Below are positions 10,289-19,578 of a stretch of 37,705 nt of DNA, one piece after another. The notes under the pieces were generated by a model. That model ran no database searches. It had not been told where the DNA came from and saw only the letters and a program-made list of their open reading frames with translations. Within the stretch, counting starts at the first letter, position 1; the number at the start of each line of letters is the position of its first letter. The stretch spans positions 54,941-92,645 of the forward strand of contig NZ_BMYP01000014.1 in NCBI RefSeq assembly GCF_014652335.1, read 5' to 3'. Position numbers and translations under genes: made by a program. The DNA is from Vogesella fluminis (GTDB lineage Bacteria; Pseudomonadota; Gammaproteobacteria; Burkholderiales; Chromobacteriaceae).

Positions 10289-11380
10289 ATGACTAAACGC
10301 ACGGTGATGGTAATGGCGGCAGGCACGGGTGGACACATCGTCCCCGGCATCGCCGTTGCCCGCGAGCTGCAACGGCGCGGCTGGCAAGTGCTGTGGGTCG
10401 GCACCGAGCGTGGCATGGAAAACAGGCTGGTGCCGCCGACCGGCATCCCGCTGATCCGGCTGGCGTTCCACGGCGTGCGCGGCAAGGGTTTGCCGGGCTC
10501 GGTAAAAGGCGTGCTGCAGCTGGGCGCCGCCTTTGTGCGCAGCCTGAAGCTGATGTTCGAACACCGCCCGGACGTGATTCTGGGCATGGGCGGCTACGTG
10601 TGCCTGCCGACCGGTCTCGCCGGCGCGCTGCTGTGGAAGCCGCTGGTGATGGTCAACGCCGACGCCGGCCTGCTGCTGAGCAACAAGGCGCTGTTGCCGT
10701 TTGCCGACCATCTGGCCTGCGGCTTTGACGGCGAGGCCGCCCGGCTGAACAAGGCGGTGGTCACCGGCAACCCGGTGCGCGCCGAGATCGAACAGATGAC
10801 GCCGCCGGCCGAGCGCTTTGCCGGCCGTACTGGCCCGCTGCGGGTGCTGGTGGTGGGCGGCAGCCTGGGCGCCAAGGTGCTGAACGACACCCTGCCGCAG
10901 GCGCTGGCGCTGCTGCCGACCGGGGCGCGGCCGCTGCTCACGCACCAGACCGGCGACAAGAATTTCGACGCGGTGCAGCAGGCGTATGCCGTTGCCGGGC
11001 TGAAGGTTGGCCGCGACGTTACCCTGCTGCCGTTTATCGACAATATGGCCGCGCTGCTGGCCGACTGCGACGTGATCCTGTGCCGTGCCGGCGCGATCAC
11101 CATCAGCGAACTGTGCGCCGCCGGCGTGCCCAGCATCCTGGTGCCGCTGGTGGTGTCCACCACCTCGCACCAGCGCGACAACGCGGCGTGGATGGCGGCC
11201 CATGGCGCGGCCATCCATCTGCCGCAACAAGACATGAATCCGCAGCAACTGGCCAGCCTGCTGGCGGGGCTGACCCGTCCGCAGCTGCTGCAGATGGCCG
11301 AACAGGCACGCCTGCTGGCCAAGCCGGCCGCGGCGGCCAGAGTGGCCGACCTGTGCCAGGCGCTGGCGGATACCGAATAG
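10289..11380 (+). CDS. murG: UDP-GlcNAc:lipid I N-acetylglucosaminyltransferase MurG
   Basis: A peripheral inner-membrane GT-B glycosyltransferase that turns lipid I into lipid II. The 363 residues match the family. GTGGH at 12-16 is the N-terminal glycine loop with the conserved His. [13 protein letters not shown] and the C-terminal [23 protein letters not shown] block bind UDP-GlcNAc. The leader contains GAGCAAGAGAA (10270-10280), repeated before murC. A near match to the dispersed motif occurs inside at 11003-11015. It follows a 182-bp structured gap rather than the overlap typical of this cluster. Confidence 0.96.
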   Translation: MTKRTVMVMAAGTGGHIVPGIAVARELQRRGWQVLWVGTERGMENRLVPPTGIPLIRLAFHGVRGKGLPGSVKGVLQLGAAFVRSLKLMFEHRPDVILGMGGYVCLPTGLAGALLWKPLVMVNADAGLLLSNKALLPFADHLACGFDGEAARLNKAVVTGNPVRAEIEQMTPPAERFAGRTGPLRVLVVGGSLGAKVLNDTLPQALALLPTGARPLLTHQTGDKNFDAVQQAYAVAGLKVGRDVTLLPFIDNMAALLADCDVILCRAGAITISELCAAGVPSILVPLVVSTTSHQRDNAAWMAAHGAAIHLPQQDMNPQQLASLLAGLTRPQLLQMAEQARLLAKPAAAARVADLCQALADTE

Positions 11381-11417
11381 GACTAGGCCCGACGGGGCCC
11401 GAGCAAGAGAAGACACC

Positions 11418-12812
11418 ATGAAACATCGCGTCAAACACATACACTTTGTCGGCATCGGCGGCGTCGGCATGTGCGGCATCGCCGAGGTGCTGCTGAACCT
11501 GGGCTACACCGTGTCCGGTTCCGACATGGCCGACAACGCCGCCACCAAGCGCCTGACCGAGCAGGGCGCGCGCATTTTCTTTGGTCATGACGCCACCTAC
11601 ATCCAGGGTGCCGACGTGGTGGTGACCTCCACCGCGGTGAAGGCCGACAACCCGGAAGTGCAGGAAGCGCAGGCCAACCATGTGCCGGTGATTCCGCGCG
11701 CGATGATGCTGGCCGAGCTGATGCGCTTCAAGCAGGGCATCGCCATCGCCGGCACCCACGGCAAGACCACCACCACCAGCCTGACCGCGTCGGTGCTGGG
11801 TGCGGCCAACCTGGATCCGACCTTCGTGATCGGTGGCAAGCTGACCGCGGCCGGCACCAATGCCCGCCTCGGCAGCGGCGACTACCTGGTGGCCGAGGCC
11901 GATGAATCCGATGCCTCCTTCCTCTACCTGCAGCCGGTGATGTCGGTGGTGACCAATATCGACGCCGACCACATGGACACCTACGACCACAGCTTCGATA
12001 AGCTGAAGCAGGCCTTCGTCGACTTCATCCACCACCTGCCGTTCTACGGCCGTGCCGTGCTGTGTGTCGACGACGAGCACGTACGCAGCATCGTGCCGCA
12101 GCTGAAAAAGCCTGTGACCACCTACGGTCTGGATGACAGCGCCGATGTCTACGCCGAAAACGTGGTCGCCGATGCCGGCCAGATGCACTTCGACGTGGTG
12201 GTCAAGGCCGATGGCCTGCGCTTCCCGGTGACGCTGAACATGCCGGGCCGCCACAACGTGCTCAATGCGCTGGCGGCCACCGCCATCGGTCTGGAGTGCG
12301 GCGCCGAGGTGGAGGCGATCCAGCGCGGTCTGGCCGAGTTCGCGGGTGTCGGTCGCCGCTTCCAGCGCTACGGCGAACTGCCGGCCAAGGATGGCGGCAG
12401 CTACACCCTGATCGACGACTACGGCCACCATCCGGTGGAAATGGCGGCGACGCTGGCCGCGGTGCGCGGCGCCTTTCCGGACAAGCGGCTGGTGCTGGCG
12501 TTCCAGCCGCACCGCTACAGCCGCACCCGCGACCTGTTCGAGGACTTCGTCAAGGTATTGAACGGCGTGGACTGCCTGCTGCTGGCCGAAGTGTACGCCG
12601 CCGGCGAGGCGCCGATCGTGGCGGCCGACGGTCGCGCACTGGCGCGGGCGGTACGGGTCGGCGGCAAGGTGGAGCCGGTGTTCGTCGAGCAGATCGCCGA
12701 CATGCAGCAGACCATCAGCGACATGGTGCGTGACGGCGACGTGGTGATCACCATGGGCGCCGGTTCCATCGGCGGCATCCCGGCCCGGCTGGTCGCGGCG
12801 AGCAAGGCATAA
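11418..12812 (+). CDS. murC: UDP-N-acetylmuramate:L-alanine ligase MurC
   Basis: Adds L-alanine, the first residue of the stem peptide, to UDP-MurNAc. The 464 residues have an N-terminal UDP-binding Rossmann domain ([11 protein letters not shown], about 10-20). They also carry the ATP loop GTHGKTTTT at 112-120 and the DDYGHHP block conserved in MurC/Mpl ligases. The 37-bp gap from murG carries a short GGCCC/GGGCC stem and the GAGCAAGAGAA leader shared with murG. The stop is followed by a perfect copy of the dispersed motif before ddlB. Confidence 0.96.
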   Translation: MKHRVKHIHFVGIGGVGMCGIAEVLLNLGYTVSGSDMADNAATKRLTEQGARIFFGHDATYIQGADVVVTSTAVKADNPEVQEAQANHVPVIPRAMMLAELMRFKQGIAIAGTHGKTTTTSLTASVLGAANLDPTFVIGGKLTAAGTNARLGSGDYLVAEADESDASFLYLQPVMSVVTNIDADHMDTYDHSFDKLKQAFVDFIHHLPFYGRAVLCVDDEHVRSIVPQLKKPVTTYGLDDSADVYAENVVADAGQMHFDVVVKADGLRFPVTLNMPGRHNVLNALAATAIGLECGAEVEAIQRGLAEFAGVGRRFQRYGELPAKDGGSYTLIDDYGHHPVEMAATLAAVRGAFPDKRLVLAFQPHRYSRTRDLFEDFVKVLNGVDCLLLAEVYAAGEAPIVAADGRALARAVRVGGKVEPVFVEQIADMQQTISDMVRDGDVVITMGAGSIGGIPARLVAASKA

Positions 12813-12819
12813 CCCAGGA

Positions 12820-12832
12820 CAAGGTTGGCCGC
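12820..12832 (+). repeat. Dispersed motif, perfect 13-base copy
   Basis: CAAGGTTGGCCGC in the murC-ddlB gap, outside the coding regions. The next base is G rather than A. Confidence 0.9.
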
Positions 12833-12862
12833 GTGCGGCTCACGCGGCAGCAAGGAAACATG

Positions 12863-13774
12863 ATGAAGCAATTTGGCAAGGTGGCAGTGGTGATGGGCGG
12901 CAGCTCCGCCGAGCGCGAAGTGTCGCTGATGAGCGGCAACGGCGTGCTGGCCGCGCTGCAGAGCAAGGGCGTCGATGCGCACAAGTTCGACCCGTCGGAG
13001 AAGCCGTTGTCGGCGCTACAGACAGAAGGCTTTGCCCGCGTGTTCAACATCCTGCACGGCCCGTTCGGCGAGGACGGCACGCTGCAGGGCGCGCTGGAGA
13101 GCATGGCGATTCCCTATACCGGCTGCGGCGTGATGGCATCGGCGATCTGCATGGACAAGTGGCGCACCAAGCTGCTGTGGAAGGGCGCCGGCCTGCCGAT
13201 CCCGGATTTCGAGCTGCTGAGCGACGACAGCGATTTTGACGCCATCGAGGCCCGCCTCGGTCTGCCGATCTTCGTGAAGCCGTCCACCGAGGGCTCCAGC
13301 ATCGGCGTCACCAAGGTGAAGGAACACGGCGGCCTGAAGGCGGCGTACGCCGAGGCGCACCAGTACGACGAGATCGTGATCGCCGAGCAGTTCATCGGTG
13401 GTGGCGAGTACACCTGCGCCATCATCGACGGCAAGGCCTACCCGACCATCAAGATCGAGCCGGCCACCGAGTACTACGACTACCAGGCCAAGTATTTCCG
13501 CGACGACACCGTGTATCGCTGCCCGTCCGGCCTTGCGGCCAACGTCGAGCAGCGTGCGCGCGAGCTGGCGCTGCAGGCGTTCCGCGTGCTGGGTTGCCGC
13601 GGCTGGGCGCGCATCGACTTCCTGATGGACGAGGCCGGCGGCATCTACCTGCTGGAGGCCAACACCAATCCGGGCATGACCAGCCACAGCCTGGTGCCGA
13701 TGGCGGCGCGGGTCGAGGGACTGTCCTACGAAGATCTGTGCCTACAGGTGCTGGCGGCAGCTCATGTGGGATAA
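12863..13774 (+). CDS. ddlB: D-alanine:D-alanine ligase
   Basis: An ATP-grasp enzyme making the D-Ala-D-Ala dipeptide used by MurF. The 303 residues match DdlB. The N-terminal [15 protein letters not shown] carries the substrate-binding Glu (Glu17). The central region has the ATP-grasp blocks ([14 protein letters not shown]), and the end has Mg-binding [17 protein letters not shown]. Start choice: AAGG at 12852-12855 is 7 nt from ATG 12863 and 4 nt from ATG 12860. An upstream in-frame ATG at 12833 would translate part of a dispersed repeat and is rejected. The 3' end overlaps ftsQ by 11 bp. Confidence 0.96.
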   Translation: MKQFGKVAVVMGGSSAEREVSLMSGNGVLAALQSKGVDAHKFDPSEKPLSALQTEGFARVFNILHGPFGEDGTLQGALESMAIPYTGCGVMASAICMDKWRTKLLWKGAGLPIPDFELLSDDSDFDAIEARLGLPIFVKPSTEGSSIGVTKVKEHGGLKAAYAEAHQYDEIVIAEQFIGGGEYTCAIIDGKAYPTIKIEPATEYYDYQAKYFRDDTVYRCPSGLAANVEQRARELALQAFRVLGCRGWARIDFLMDEAGGIYLLEANTNPGMTSHSLVPMAARVEGLSYEDLCLQVLAAAHVG

Positions 13775-14492
13775 CCATGCGGTACTGCGCGCGCTGGCGA
13801 ACATGCTGTTGCTGGCTGCGCTGCTGATGTTGCTGTACAGCGCCGGGGTGTGGTTGACGCACTCGCCGCTGTTTCCGGTCAAGCGGATCGCGATTGGCGG
13901 CCAGTTCGTGAAGGTGACACCGGTGCAGTTGAAGTACATCGCGCAGCACGAGCTGTCCGGCACCTTTTTCACGCTGGACATCAACAAGACGCGCGGTGCG
14001 TTCGAGAAGCTGCCGTGGGTGCGCGAGGCGCAGGTGCGGCGCACGTGGCCGGACCGCCTGCAGATCACCATCGCGGAACACGTCGCGGTGGCGCGGTGGG
14101 GCGAAAGCGGTCTGATCAGCAAGGAAGGCCGCTGGTTCGATGCGGCCAGTGACCAGCCGCTGCCGGTGCTGTTCGGGCCGGCGGGCAGTGAAAAGGAAAT
14201 GGTACAGGCCCTGCACGCGTTCGGGTCGGTACTGGCACAGGCCAGGCTGAAAGTGCGGCAATTGTGGTTGAGCGAGCGCCGCGCCTGGAAGATGGAACTG
14301 GATAACGGGGTAATGCTGGAACTGGGACGCGGCCCGGTGACGGAGCGGCTGGCGCGGTTTGTCGAATACTGGCCGCGCAGCCTGGCCGCCATGCCGTATC
14401 GCATCGAGTACATCGACCTGCGTTACCCCAATGGATTTGCCGTGAAGATGCCGGAATACCAGGCAAGCACGGCAACAGCAAACAAGCTTTGA
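13764..14492 (+). CDS. ftsQ: Cell division protein FtsQ
   Basis: A bitopic inner-membrane divisome protein that docks FtsB and FtsL. The 242 residues have a short cytoplasmic tail, one membrane helix (about 11-31, [17 protein letters not shown]) and a periplasmic POTRA domain (about 36-105, starting [10 protein letters not shown]). The block [31 protein letters not shown] is characteristic of FtsQ. The remaining residues form the beta domain that binds partners. The ATG lies inside the end of ddlB (11-bp overlap), consistent with coupled translation. Confidence 0.95.
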   Translation: MWDNHAVLRALANMLLLAALLMLLYSAGVWLTHSPLFPVKRIAIGGQFVKVTPVQLKYIAQHELSGTFFTLDINKTRGAFEKLPWVREAQVRRTWPDRLQITIAEHVAVARWGESGLISKEGRWFDAASDQPLPVLFGPAGSEKEMVQALHAFGSVLAQARLKVRQLWLSERRAWKMELDNGVMLELGRGPVTERLARFVEYWPRSLAAMPYRIEYIDLRYPNGFAVKMPEYQASTATANKL

Positions 14493-14507
14493 GTGTTGGA
14501 GCGACAG

Positions 14508-15746
14508 GTGAGCAAACCTAAAGAAAGCAAGAACATGCTGGTCGGTCTGGATATCGGGACCTCGAAGATCGTCGCGATCGTCGCCGAGGTGCTGGAAGAG
14601 GGCCAGATCAACATCATCGGCATGGGCCAGGTGCCGTCGCGCGGCTTGAAGCGCGGCATGGTGGTCAACATCGAATCCACGGTGCAGGCGATCCAGCGTG
14701 CGCTGGAAGAGGCCGAGCTGATGGCCGACTGCAAGATCCACCAGGTGTTTACCGGCATCGCCGGCAGCCACATCAAGAGCGTCAATTCGCACGGCATGGT
14801 GGCGATCAAGGACCGCGAGGTGACGCCGATGGACATCGAGCGTGTGATCGAAACCGCGCGCGCGGTGACCATTCCGCCGGATCACCAGGTGCTGCACATC
14901 CTGACCCAGGAATACAGCATCGACGGCCAGGAAGGCGTGCGCGAGCCGCTGGGCATGAGCGGCGTGCGGCTGGAGGCCAAGGTGCACATCGTCACCGGCG
15001 CGGTATCTGCCGCGCAGAACGTGGCCAAGTGCGTGCGCCGCTGCGGGCTGGAAGTGTCCGACCTGGTGCTGCAGCCGATGGCGTCGGCGATGGCGGTGCT
15101 GTCCGAGGACGAGAAGGAACTCGGCGTCTGCCTGATCGACATCGGCGGCGGCACCACCGACATCGCGGTATACACCAACGGCGCGATCCGCCACACCGCG
15201 GTGATCCCGATCGCCGGTGACCAGATTACCAACGACATCGCGATGGCGCTGCGCACCCCGACCAAGGAAGCGGAAGACATCAAGATCCAGCACGGCGTGG
15301 CGCTGGTGGCGCTGGCCGACGCCGCGCAGATGATCGAGGTGCCGGGCGTCGGCGAGCGCGGCCCGCGCCAGATGTCGCGCGCCACGCTGGCCGAGGTGAT
15401 CGAGCCGCGGGTGGAAGAACTGTTCCAGCTGGTGCAGCAGGAGCTGCGCCGCAGCGGTTTCGAGGAAGTGTTGTCCTCCGGCATGGTGATTACCGGCGGC
15501 GCCAGCCTGATGCCGGGCATGGTCGAGCTGGCCGAGGAAGTGTTCCACATGCCGGTGCGTATCGGCGTGCCGAAGTATGTCGGCGGTTTGTCGGAAGTGG
15601 TGAAAAATCCGCGCTTCTCGACCGGCGTCGGCCTGTTGCAGTACGGCAAGGACCAGATGACTCCGCGCGCCCACCACAAGGTGGACGATGGCGGTGTAGG
15701 ACAGATGTTTCAAAAAATGAAAGCCTGGTTTGCCGGAAATTTCTGA
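14508..15746 (+). CDS. ftsA: Cell division protein FtsA
   Basis: An actin-like ATPase that tethers FtsZ to the membrane. I choose GTG 14508 (GGAG at 14498-14501, 6-nt gap), giving 412 residues starting SKPKESKNMLVGLDIGTSK. GTG 14493 would add five residues and lacks a good ribosome site. The phosphate-binding loops LDIGTSK and LIDIGGGTTDIAVY are clear, and FtsA's inserted 1C region is present (RGMVVNIESTVQAIQRALEEAEL). The C-terminal MFQKMKAWFAGNF is the amphipathic membrane-targeting helix. It precedes ftsZ by 48 bp. Confidence 0.96.
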   Translation: MSKPKESKNMLVGLDIGTSKIVAIVAEVLEEGQINIIGMGQVPSRGLKRGMVVNIESTVQAIQRALEEAELMADCKIHQVFTGIAGSHIKSVNSHGMVAIKDREVTPMDIERVIETARAVTIPPDHQVLHILTQEYSIDGQEGVREPLGMSGVRLEAKVHIVTGAVSAAQNVAKCVRRCGLEVSDLVLQPMASAMAVLSEDEKELGVCLIDIGGGTTDIAVYTNGAIRHTAVIPIAGDQITNDIAMALRTPTKEAEDIKIQHGVALVALADAAQMIEVPGVGERGPRQMSRATLAEVIEPRVEELFQLVQQELRRSGFEEVLSSGMVITGGASLMPGMVELAEEVFHMPVRIGVPKYVGGLSEVVKNPRFSTGVGLLQYGKDQMTPRAHHKVDDGGVGQMFQKMKAWFAGNF

Positions 15747-15794
15747 GCCTGACCAGGGTCTCGGGTTCGCTCATCTTTTAACAGGAGAGAAAAA

Positions 15795-16967
15795 ATGAGC
15801 ATGGTATTCGAAGTAATGCAGGAAACCGCCTCCGAGGCGGTGATCAAGGTGATCGGTGTCGGTGGTGGTGGCTGCAACGCCATCGACAACATGATCGACA
15901 ATCTGGTGAACGGCGTGGAATTTATCTGCGCCAACACCGACGCCCAGGCGCTAAAGCGCAACAAGGCCGCGCAAAAGCTGCAGCTGGGTAACAACCTGAC
16001 CCGCGGTCTGGGGGCCGGTGCCAATCCGGAGGTTGGCCGCAGCGCCGCGCTGGAAGACCGCGAACGCATCGCCGAGATGCTGCGCGGCGCCAACATGGTG
16101 TTCGTGACCGCCGGCATGGGCGGCGGTACCGGCACCGGCGCCGCGCCGGTGGTGGCGGAAGTGGCCAAGGAAATGGGCATCCTCACCGTCGGCGTGGTGA
16201 CGCGTCCGTTCGACCACGAAGGCAAGCGCATGCGCGTGGCGGGCGACGGCATCGAGCTGCTGAAGAAGCACGTCGATTCGCTGATCGTGATCCCGAACGA
16301 GAAACTGATGGACGTGCTGGGTGACGACGTATCGATGCGCGATGCCTTCCGCGCCGCCGACGACGTGCTCAAGGGCGCCGTGGCCGGCATCTCCGAGGTG
16401 ATCACCTGCCCCGGCCTGATCAACGTCGACTTTGCCGACGTGCGCGCGGTGATGGGCGAGATGGGCCTGGCGATGATGGGCTCAGCCTTCGCCTCCGGTA
16501 TCGACCGCGCCCGCGTCGCCGCCGAGCAGGCGGTGGCCAGCCCGCTGCTGGACAACATCACGCTGGAAGGCGCCCGTGGCGTACTGGTGAACATCTCCAC
16601 CGCGCCGGGTTGCCTGAAGATGAGCGAATACCGCGAAATCATGTCCATCATCCGCCAGTACGCCGACGACGATGCGCAGGTGAAGTTCGGTACCGCCGAA
16701 GTGGAAGACATGCCGGAAGACACCATCCGCGTGACGCTGATCGCGACCGGCCTCGGCCAGAAGCCGCAGACCGGCCGTGACGAGCGCCCGGAGTACATCA
16801 AGATCGTGAAGACCGGCACCGACAATATCGCGATGGAAGTGGACTACGACATTCCGCCGGTGATCCGCAACAACCGTCGTCGTGCAACGGGCCCGGCCGA
16901 CTTCTCCGATCCGTCGGTCAGCGAGTCGTTCGATATCCCGGCCTTCCTGCGCAAGCAGGCAGACTGA
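15795..16967 (+). CDS. ftsZ: Cell division protein FtsZ
   Basis: The tubulin-like GTPase that forms the Z-ring. The 390 residues have the tubulin signature GGGTGTG at 109-115 and the T7-loop region ([11 protein letters not shown]). A conserved C-terminal peptide, [11 protein letters not shown], at the very end binds FtsA and other partners. The linker before it is short (about 25 residues). AGGAG at 15783-15787 precedes the ATG. The 48-bp leader ahead of it allows separate tuning from ftsA. A near copy of the dispersed motif lies at 16030-16041. Confidence 0.98.
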   Translation: MSMVFEVMQETASEAVIKVIGVGGGGCNAIDNMIDNLVNGVEFICANTDAQALKRNKAAQKLQLGNNLTRGLGAGANPEVGRSAALEDRERIAEMLRGANMVFVTAGMGGGTGTGAAPVVAEVAKEMGILTVGVVTRPFDHEGKRMRVAGDGIELLKKHVDSLIVIPNEKLMDVLGDDVSMRDAFRAADDVLKGAVAGISEVITCPGLINVDFADVRAVMGEMGLAMMGSAFASGIDRARVAAEQAVASPLLDNITLEGARGVLVNISTAPGCLKMSEYREIMSIIRQYADDDAQVKFGTAEVEDMPEDTIRVTLIATGLGQKPQTGRDERPEYIKIVKTGTDNIAMEVDYDIPPVIRNNRRRATGPADFSDPSVSESFDIPAFLRKQAD

Positions 16968-17022
16968 TAGCGCAGACCTATAGTCGGTATCCGGTCAATC
17001 AATAAAGCACTAGCGCGAGCTG

Positions 17023-17031
17023 TGCTAGAAT
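17023..17031 (+). promoter_or_regulatory. Extended -10 promoter candidate for lpxC
   Basis: TGCTAGAAT gives an extended -10 (TGn plus TAGAAT at 17026-17031), about 32 nt before lpxC. No good -35 is visible 17 bp upstream, as is common for extended -10 promoters. The ftsZ-lpxC gap (95 bp) otherwise lacks features. Confidence 0.45.
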
Positions 17032-17062
17032 CGGTGTCACTGTAACGGCTTGAAAGCATGTG

Positions 17063-17977
17063 ATGATTTTGCAGCGCACCTTGAAAAAAGCGATCAGCGC
17101 GACCGGCGTCGGCCTGCATTCGGGAGAAAGGGTGAAGCTGACCCTGAACCCGGCGGCGCCCGATACCGGCATCGTGTTTCGCCGTACCGACCTGCCCGAG
17201 CCGGTCAGTGTCAAAGTGCATCCTTCGCTGGTGAACGATACGCGCCTCTCCTCGACGCTGGTCTCCGGGACCGGCGTGCGTATCGGCACCATCGAACACC
17301 TGATGTCCGCCTTTGCCGGGCTGGGCATCGATAACCTGCTGATCGACGTCACCGCGGCGGAGATGCCCATCATGGATGGCTCCGCCGCACCGTTCATCTT
17401 CCTGCTGCAAAGTGCCGGCATCGTCGACCAGGACAAGCCGAAGCGCTTCATCCGCGTCAAGCGGGTGGTCGAGGTGGTGGAGGGCGACAAGTGGGTGCGG
17501 CTGGCACCGCACGACGGCTTCAGTGTCGAGCTGTCGATCGAGTTCAACCATCCCGCGTTCAACCGTGCGCCGCAGACGGTGCACATCGATTTCGCCCACC
17601 GTTCCTACATCGACGAGATCAGCCGCGCGCGCACCTTCGGCTTCATGCACGAGGTCGAGTACATGCGCAGTCACGGTCTCGGCCGCGGCGGCAATCTCAA
17701 CAACGCCATCGTGATCGATGACGAATACGTGCTCAATCCGGAGGGGCTGCGCTTTCCGGACGAGTTCGTGCGCCACAAGATCCTGGACGCCATCGGCGAC
17801 CTGTACATCGTCGGCCATCCGCTGATCGCCGCCTTCAGCGGCCACAAGTCCGGCCATGCGCTCAACAACAAACTGCTGCGCGTGCTACTGGAGACGCCGG
17901 ACGCGTGGGAGTTCGTCAGCTTCGGTGACGAGCACGACGTGCCGTCCAGCTTCCACCGCCTGCCCGACGTGGCCTGA
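17063..17977 (+). CDS. lpxC: UDP-3-O-acyl-N-acetylglucosamine deacetylase LpxC
   Basis: A zinc enzyme catalysing the committed step of lipid A synthesis. Starting at ATG 17063, the zinc ligands fall at His79, His238 and Asp242 and the catalytic base at His265 ([10 protein letters not shown]), the same numbers as in E. coli. This supports that start over GTG 17060. The length is 304 residues. The stop codon runs straight into a dispersed motif copy (17977-17989) and then a terminator. Placement after ftsZ is the usual proteobacterial order. LpxC is normally controlled by proteolysis, and no control site for that can be read here. Confidence 0.97.
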   Translation: MILQRTLKKAISATGVGLHSGERVKLTLNPAAPDTGIVFRRTDLPEPVSVKVHPSLVNDTRLSSTLVSGTGVRIGTIEHLMSAFAGLGIDNLLIDVTAAEMPIMDGSAAPFIFLLQSAGIVDQDKPKRFIRVKRVVEVVEGDKWVRLAPHDGFSVELSIEFNHPAFNRAPQTVHIDFAHRSYIDEISRARTFGFMHEVEYMRSHGLGRGGNLNNAIVIDDEYVLNPEGLRFPDEFVRHKILDAIGDLYIVGHPLIAAFSGHKSGHALNNKLLRVLLETPDAWEFVSFGDEHDVPSSFHRLPDVA

Positions 17978-17989
17978 AGGTTGGCCGCA
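17977..17989 (+). repeat. Dispersed motif, near-perfect copy at the lpxC stop
   Basis: AAGGTTGGCCGCA begins on the last base of the lpxC stop. Only the leading C of the 14-base consensus is missing. It lies 4 bp before the terminator stem. Confidence 0.7.
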
Positions 17990-17993
17990 TGAA

Positions 17994-18027
17994 AAAACCG
18001 CGCTGCGAGTGATCGCCGCGCGGTTTT
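17994..18027. terminator. Bidirectional terminator between lpxC and psd
   Basis: AAAACCGCGC (17994-18003) pairs perfectly with GCGCGGTTTT (18018-18027) around a 14-nt loop. The A-run and T-run flank the stem, so it can serve both convergent genes. Confidence 0.85.
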
Positions 18028-18045
18028 GCGTTGGGGCCGGCCGTC

Positions 18046-18891
18046 TTAGCGCGGCGTGCTCATCGCCTCGCCCAGGCGTACCGGCTTGGCCGGCGCCCAC
18101 GCCGGATTGAACGCCATGCCGTGTTGCGGGAACAGCAGCACCACGGTGGAGCCGAGCAGGAAGCGGCCCATTTCCTCGCCCTGCTTGAGGGTGATGTGCT
18201 GGCCGGCGTAGGACCACTCGGTGACCTCACCGCGGCGCGGCGGATTGACCACGCCGTGCCAGGTGGTGGCCATGCTGCCGACCACAGTGGCGCCGACCAG
18301 GGTCAGCACCATGGGGCCGAACGCGGTGTCGAACACGCACACCACGCGCTCGTTGCGGGCGAACAGGCCGGGCACGCCGCGCGCGGTGGTCGGGTTGACC
18401 GAGAACAGCGCGCCGGGCACGTAGATCATGCGCTGCAGCGTGCCGTCGCACGGCATGTGGATGCGGTGGTAGTCGCGCGGGCTGAGGTAGATGGTGGCGA
18501 ACTGGCCGTTGGCGAACTGTGCGGCCAACGTGGCGTCGCCGCCGAGCAGCGCGGTGGTGGAGTAGCGATGGCCCTTGGCCTGGAAGATCTGGTCCTGCTC
18601 GATGCGGCCGAACTGGCTGATGGCGCCGTCCACCGGGCAGGTCAGTGCCGCGTCCGCCTGCGGGCGCACGCCGTCGCGCAGCGCGCGAGTGAAGAAGGCG
18701 TTGAAGGTGTCGTAGCTGGCGATGTCCGGGTTGGCCGCTTCCTCCATGTTGACCTGGTAACGGCGCACGAACCAGCGGATCAGGCGCGTGGTGCGCTCGC
18801 CGCCACGTGCGTTGGCGATCCGGCCGGCAAAGGCGGTCAGCGCCTGCTTGGGCAGCAGGTATTGCAGCAATACGGCAAGACGATCGGACAC
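18046..18891 (-). CDS. psd: Phosphatidylserine decarboxylase proenzyme
   Basis: Makes phosphatidylethanolamine at the inner membrane. The proenzyme cleaves itself at Gly247-Ser248 in LGST, the serine becoming the pyruvoyl cofactor of the small alpha chain. Asp88 (CPVDG) and the YHRIHMP histidines complete the protease-like triad region. Starting at GTG 18891 gives 281 residues beginning SDRLAVLLQYLLPKQALT, the usual N-terminus. The frame stays open upstream to 19026, but that part is low-complexity, lacks family similarity and covers the TATAAT promoter box. It is convergent with lpxC. Confidence 0.95.
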   Translation of the reverse strand: MSDRLAVLLQYLLPKQALTAFAGRIANARGGERTTRLIRWFVRRYQVNMEEAANPDIASYDTFNAFFTRALRDGVRPQADAALTCPVDGAISQFGRIEQDQIFQAKGHRYSTTALLGGDATLAAQFANGQFATIYLSPRDYHRIHMPCDGTLQRMIYVPGALFSVNPTTARGVPGLFARNERVVCVFDTAFGPMVLTLVGATVVGSMATTWHGVVNPPRRGEVTEWSYAGQHITLKQGEEMGRFLLGSTVVLLFPQHGMAFNPAWAPAKPVRLGEAMSTPR

Positions 18892-18922
18892 GATGACACC
18901 CCGGCTGAAAAAACAGCGGCAG

Positions 18923-18928
18923 ATTATA
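18923..18928 (-). promoter_or_regulatory. Consensus -10 box (TATAAT) for psd
   Basis: A perfect TATAAT on the - strand, about 32 nt before the psd start. The -35 region is poor, so strength is uncertain. Confidence 0.4.
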
Positions 18929-18950
18929 CCGGTGCCGCCGCCGCCGGCGG

Positions 18951-18972
18951 AAAAAACCGTGCCGCCGCACGC
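18951..18972 (-). terminator. Weak terminator candidate after the CNP1-like gene
   Basis: On the - strand a short CGTGC/GCACG stem with a GGCG loop is followed by TTTTTT. It sits between the CNP1-like gene and the psd promoter box. The stem is only five pairs. Confidence 0.35.
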
Positions 18973-19038
18973 GGTCGGGCAGGTGTCATCCGTAGCGTGC
19001 CGGTTTTGCCGGGCCGGGGTGCTCATGGCGGCGGCCGC

Positions 19039-19578
19039 TTACTTCTTGCGCGGTTTGGCGTCCGGCTTGTTCAGGTTGGTAAGCAGCGCTTCGGCATTGC
19101 CGGGTGCCAGGCCGTCCGGGCACAGGTTCTTCAGCATGGTCTGGCGGAAAGGATCGCCAAAGCTGGCCTTCTGCCACTTGGCGCGTGTCGATTCGATCCA
19201 GCGCTTGCCCTCGGGGTCGGCAAAGCCGTAGCTGCGCAGGCTGCGCTCGTTGCAGTGCGCGCCTTCGCGGCTGATGTTTTCCGCACCCTTGCTGCTCAGC
19301 TGGCGCAGGGTAAAGCGGGTAACGCCATCGCTGCCGATCTGGATCGAGCCGGCGTCGATGAACACGCGCTGCTTGACCTCGCCCGGCATCCCGATCTCGC
19401 GCCAGTCGAAGCTGTCCGGATAGTCGGGTAGCGGCGCGCTGGCTTCCTGCCACGGGGCTTCTTCCTCGTACCAGTTCTGCTTGTTGTGGACCGGGCGGTC
19501 TTTGCCCAGGGTGCCGGCCAGCGCAAGGTTGGCCGCAACGGCGATGACAAGGGCGGGGGCAAGGTATTTCACGATCAT
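19039..19578 (-). CDS. CNP1-like secreted protein of unknown function
   Basis: A 179-residue protein with a clear signal peptide (about 1-21, MIVKYLAPALVIAVAANLALA). The mature part is mostly beta-strand and contains the family-like blocks FDWREIGMPGEVKQRVFIDAGSI and a late Cys pair (CNERSLR, NLCPDG). I recognise it as the CNP1-like family (cryptic neisserial protein 1), known mainly from betaproteobacteria and without an established function. Its ATG overlaps the stop of the NRDE gene (ATGA), so the two are coupled. A perfect copy of the dispersed motif (19524-19537) encodes V-A-A-N-L inside the signal peptide. No motif suggests an enzyme. Confidence 0.8.
   Translation of the reverse strand: MIVKYLAPALVIAVAANLALAGTLGKDRPVHNKQNWYEEEAPWQEASAPLPDYPDSFDWREIGMPGEVKQRVFIDAGSIQIGSDGVTRFTLRQLSSKGAENISREGAHCNERSLRSYGFADPEGKRWIESTRAKWQKASFGDPFRQTMLKNLCPDGLAPGNAEALLTNLNKPDAKPRKK
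19524..19537 (+). repeat. Dispersed motif, perfect copy
   Basis: CAAGGTTGGCCGCA on the + strand, antisense to the CNP1-like gene. It encodes A-A-N-L of the signal peptide on the other strand. Confidence 0.9.

Noticed and set aside
18892-19026. N-terminal extension of psd
   Set aside because: It is low-complexity, has no similarity to the family, and overlaps a TATAAT box and a terminator-like hairpin.
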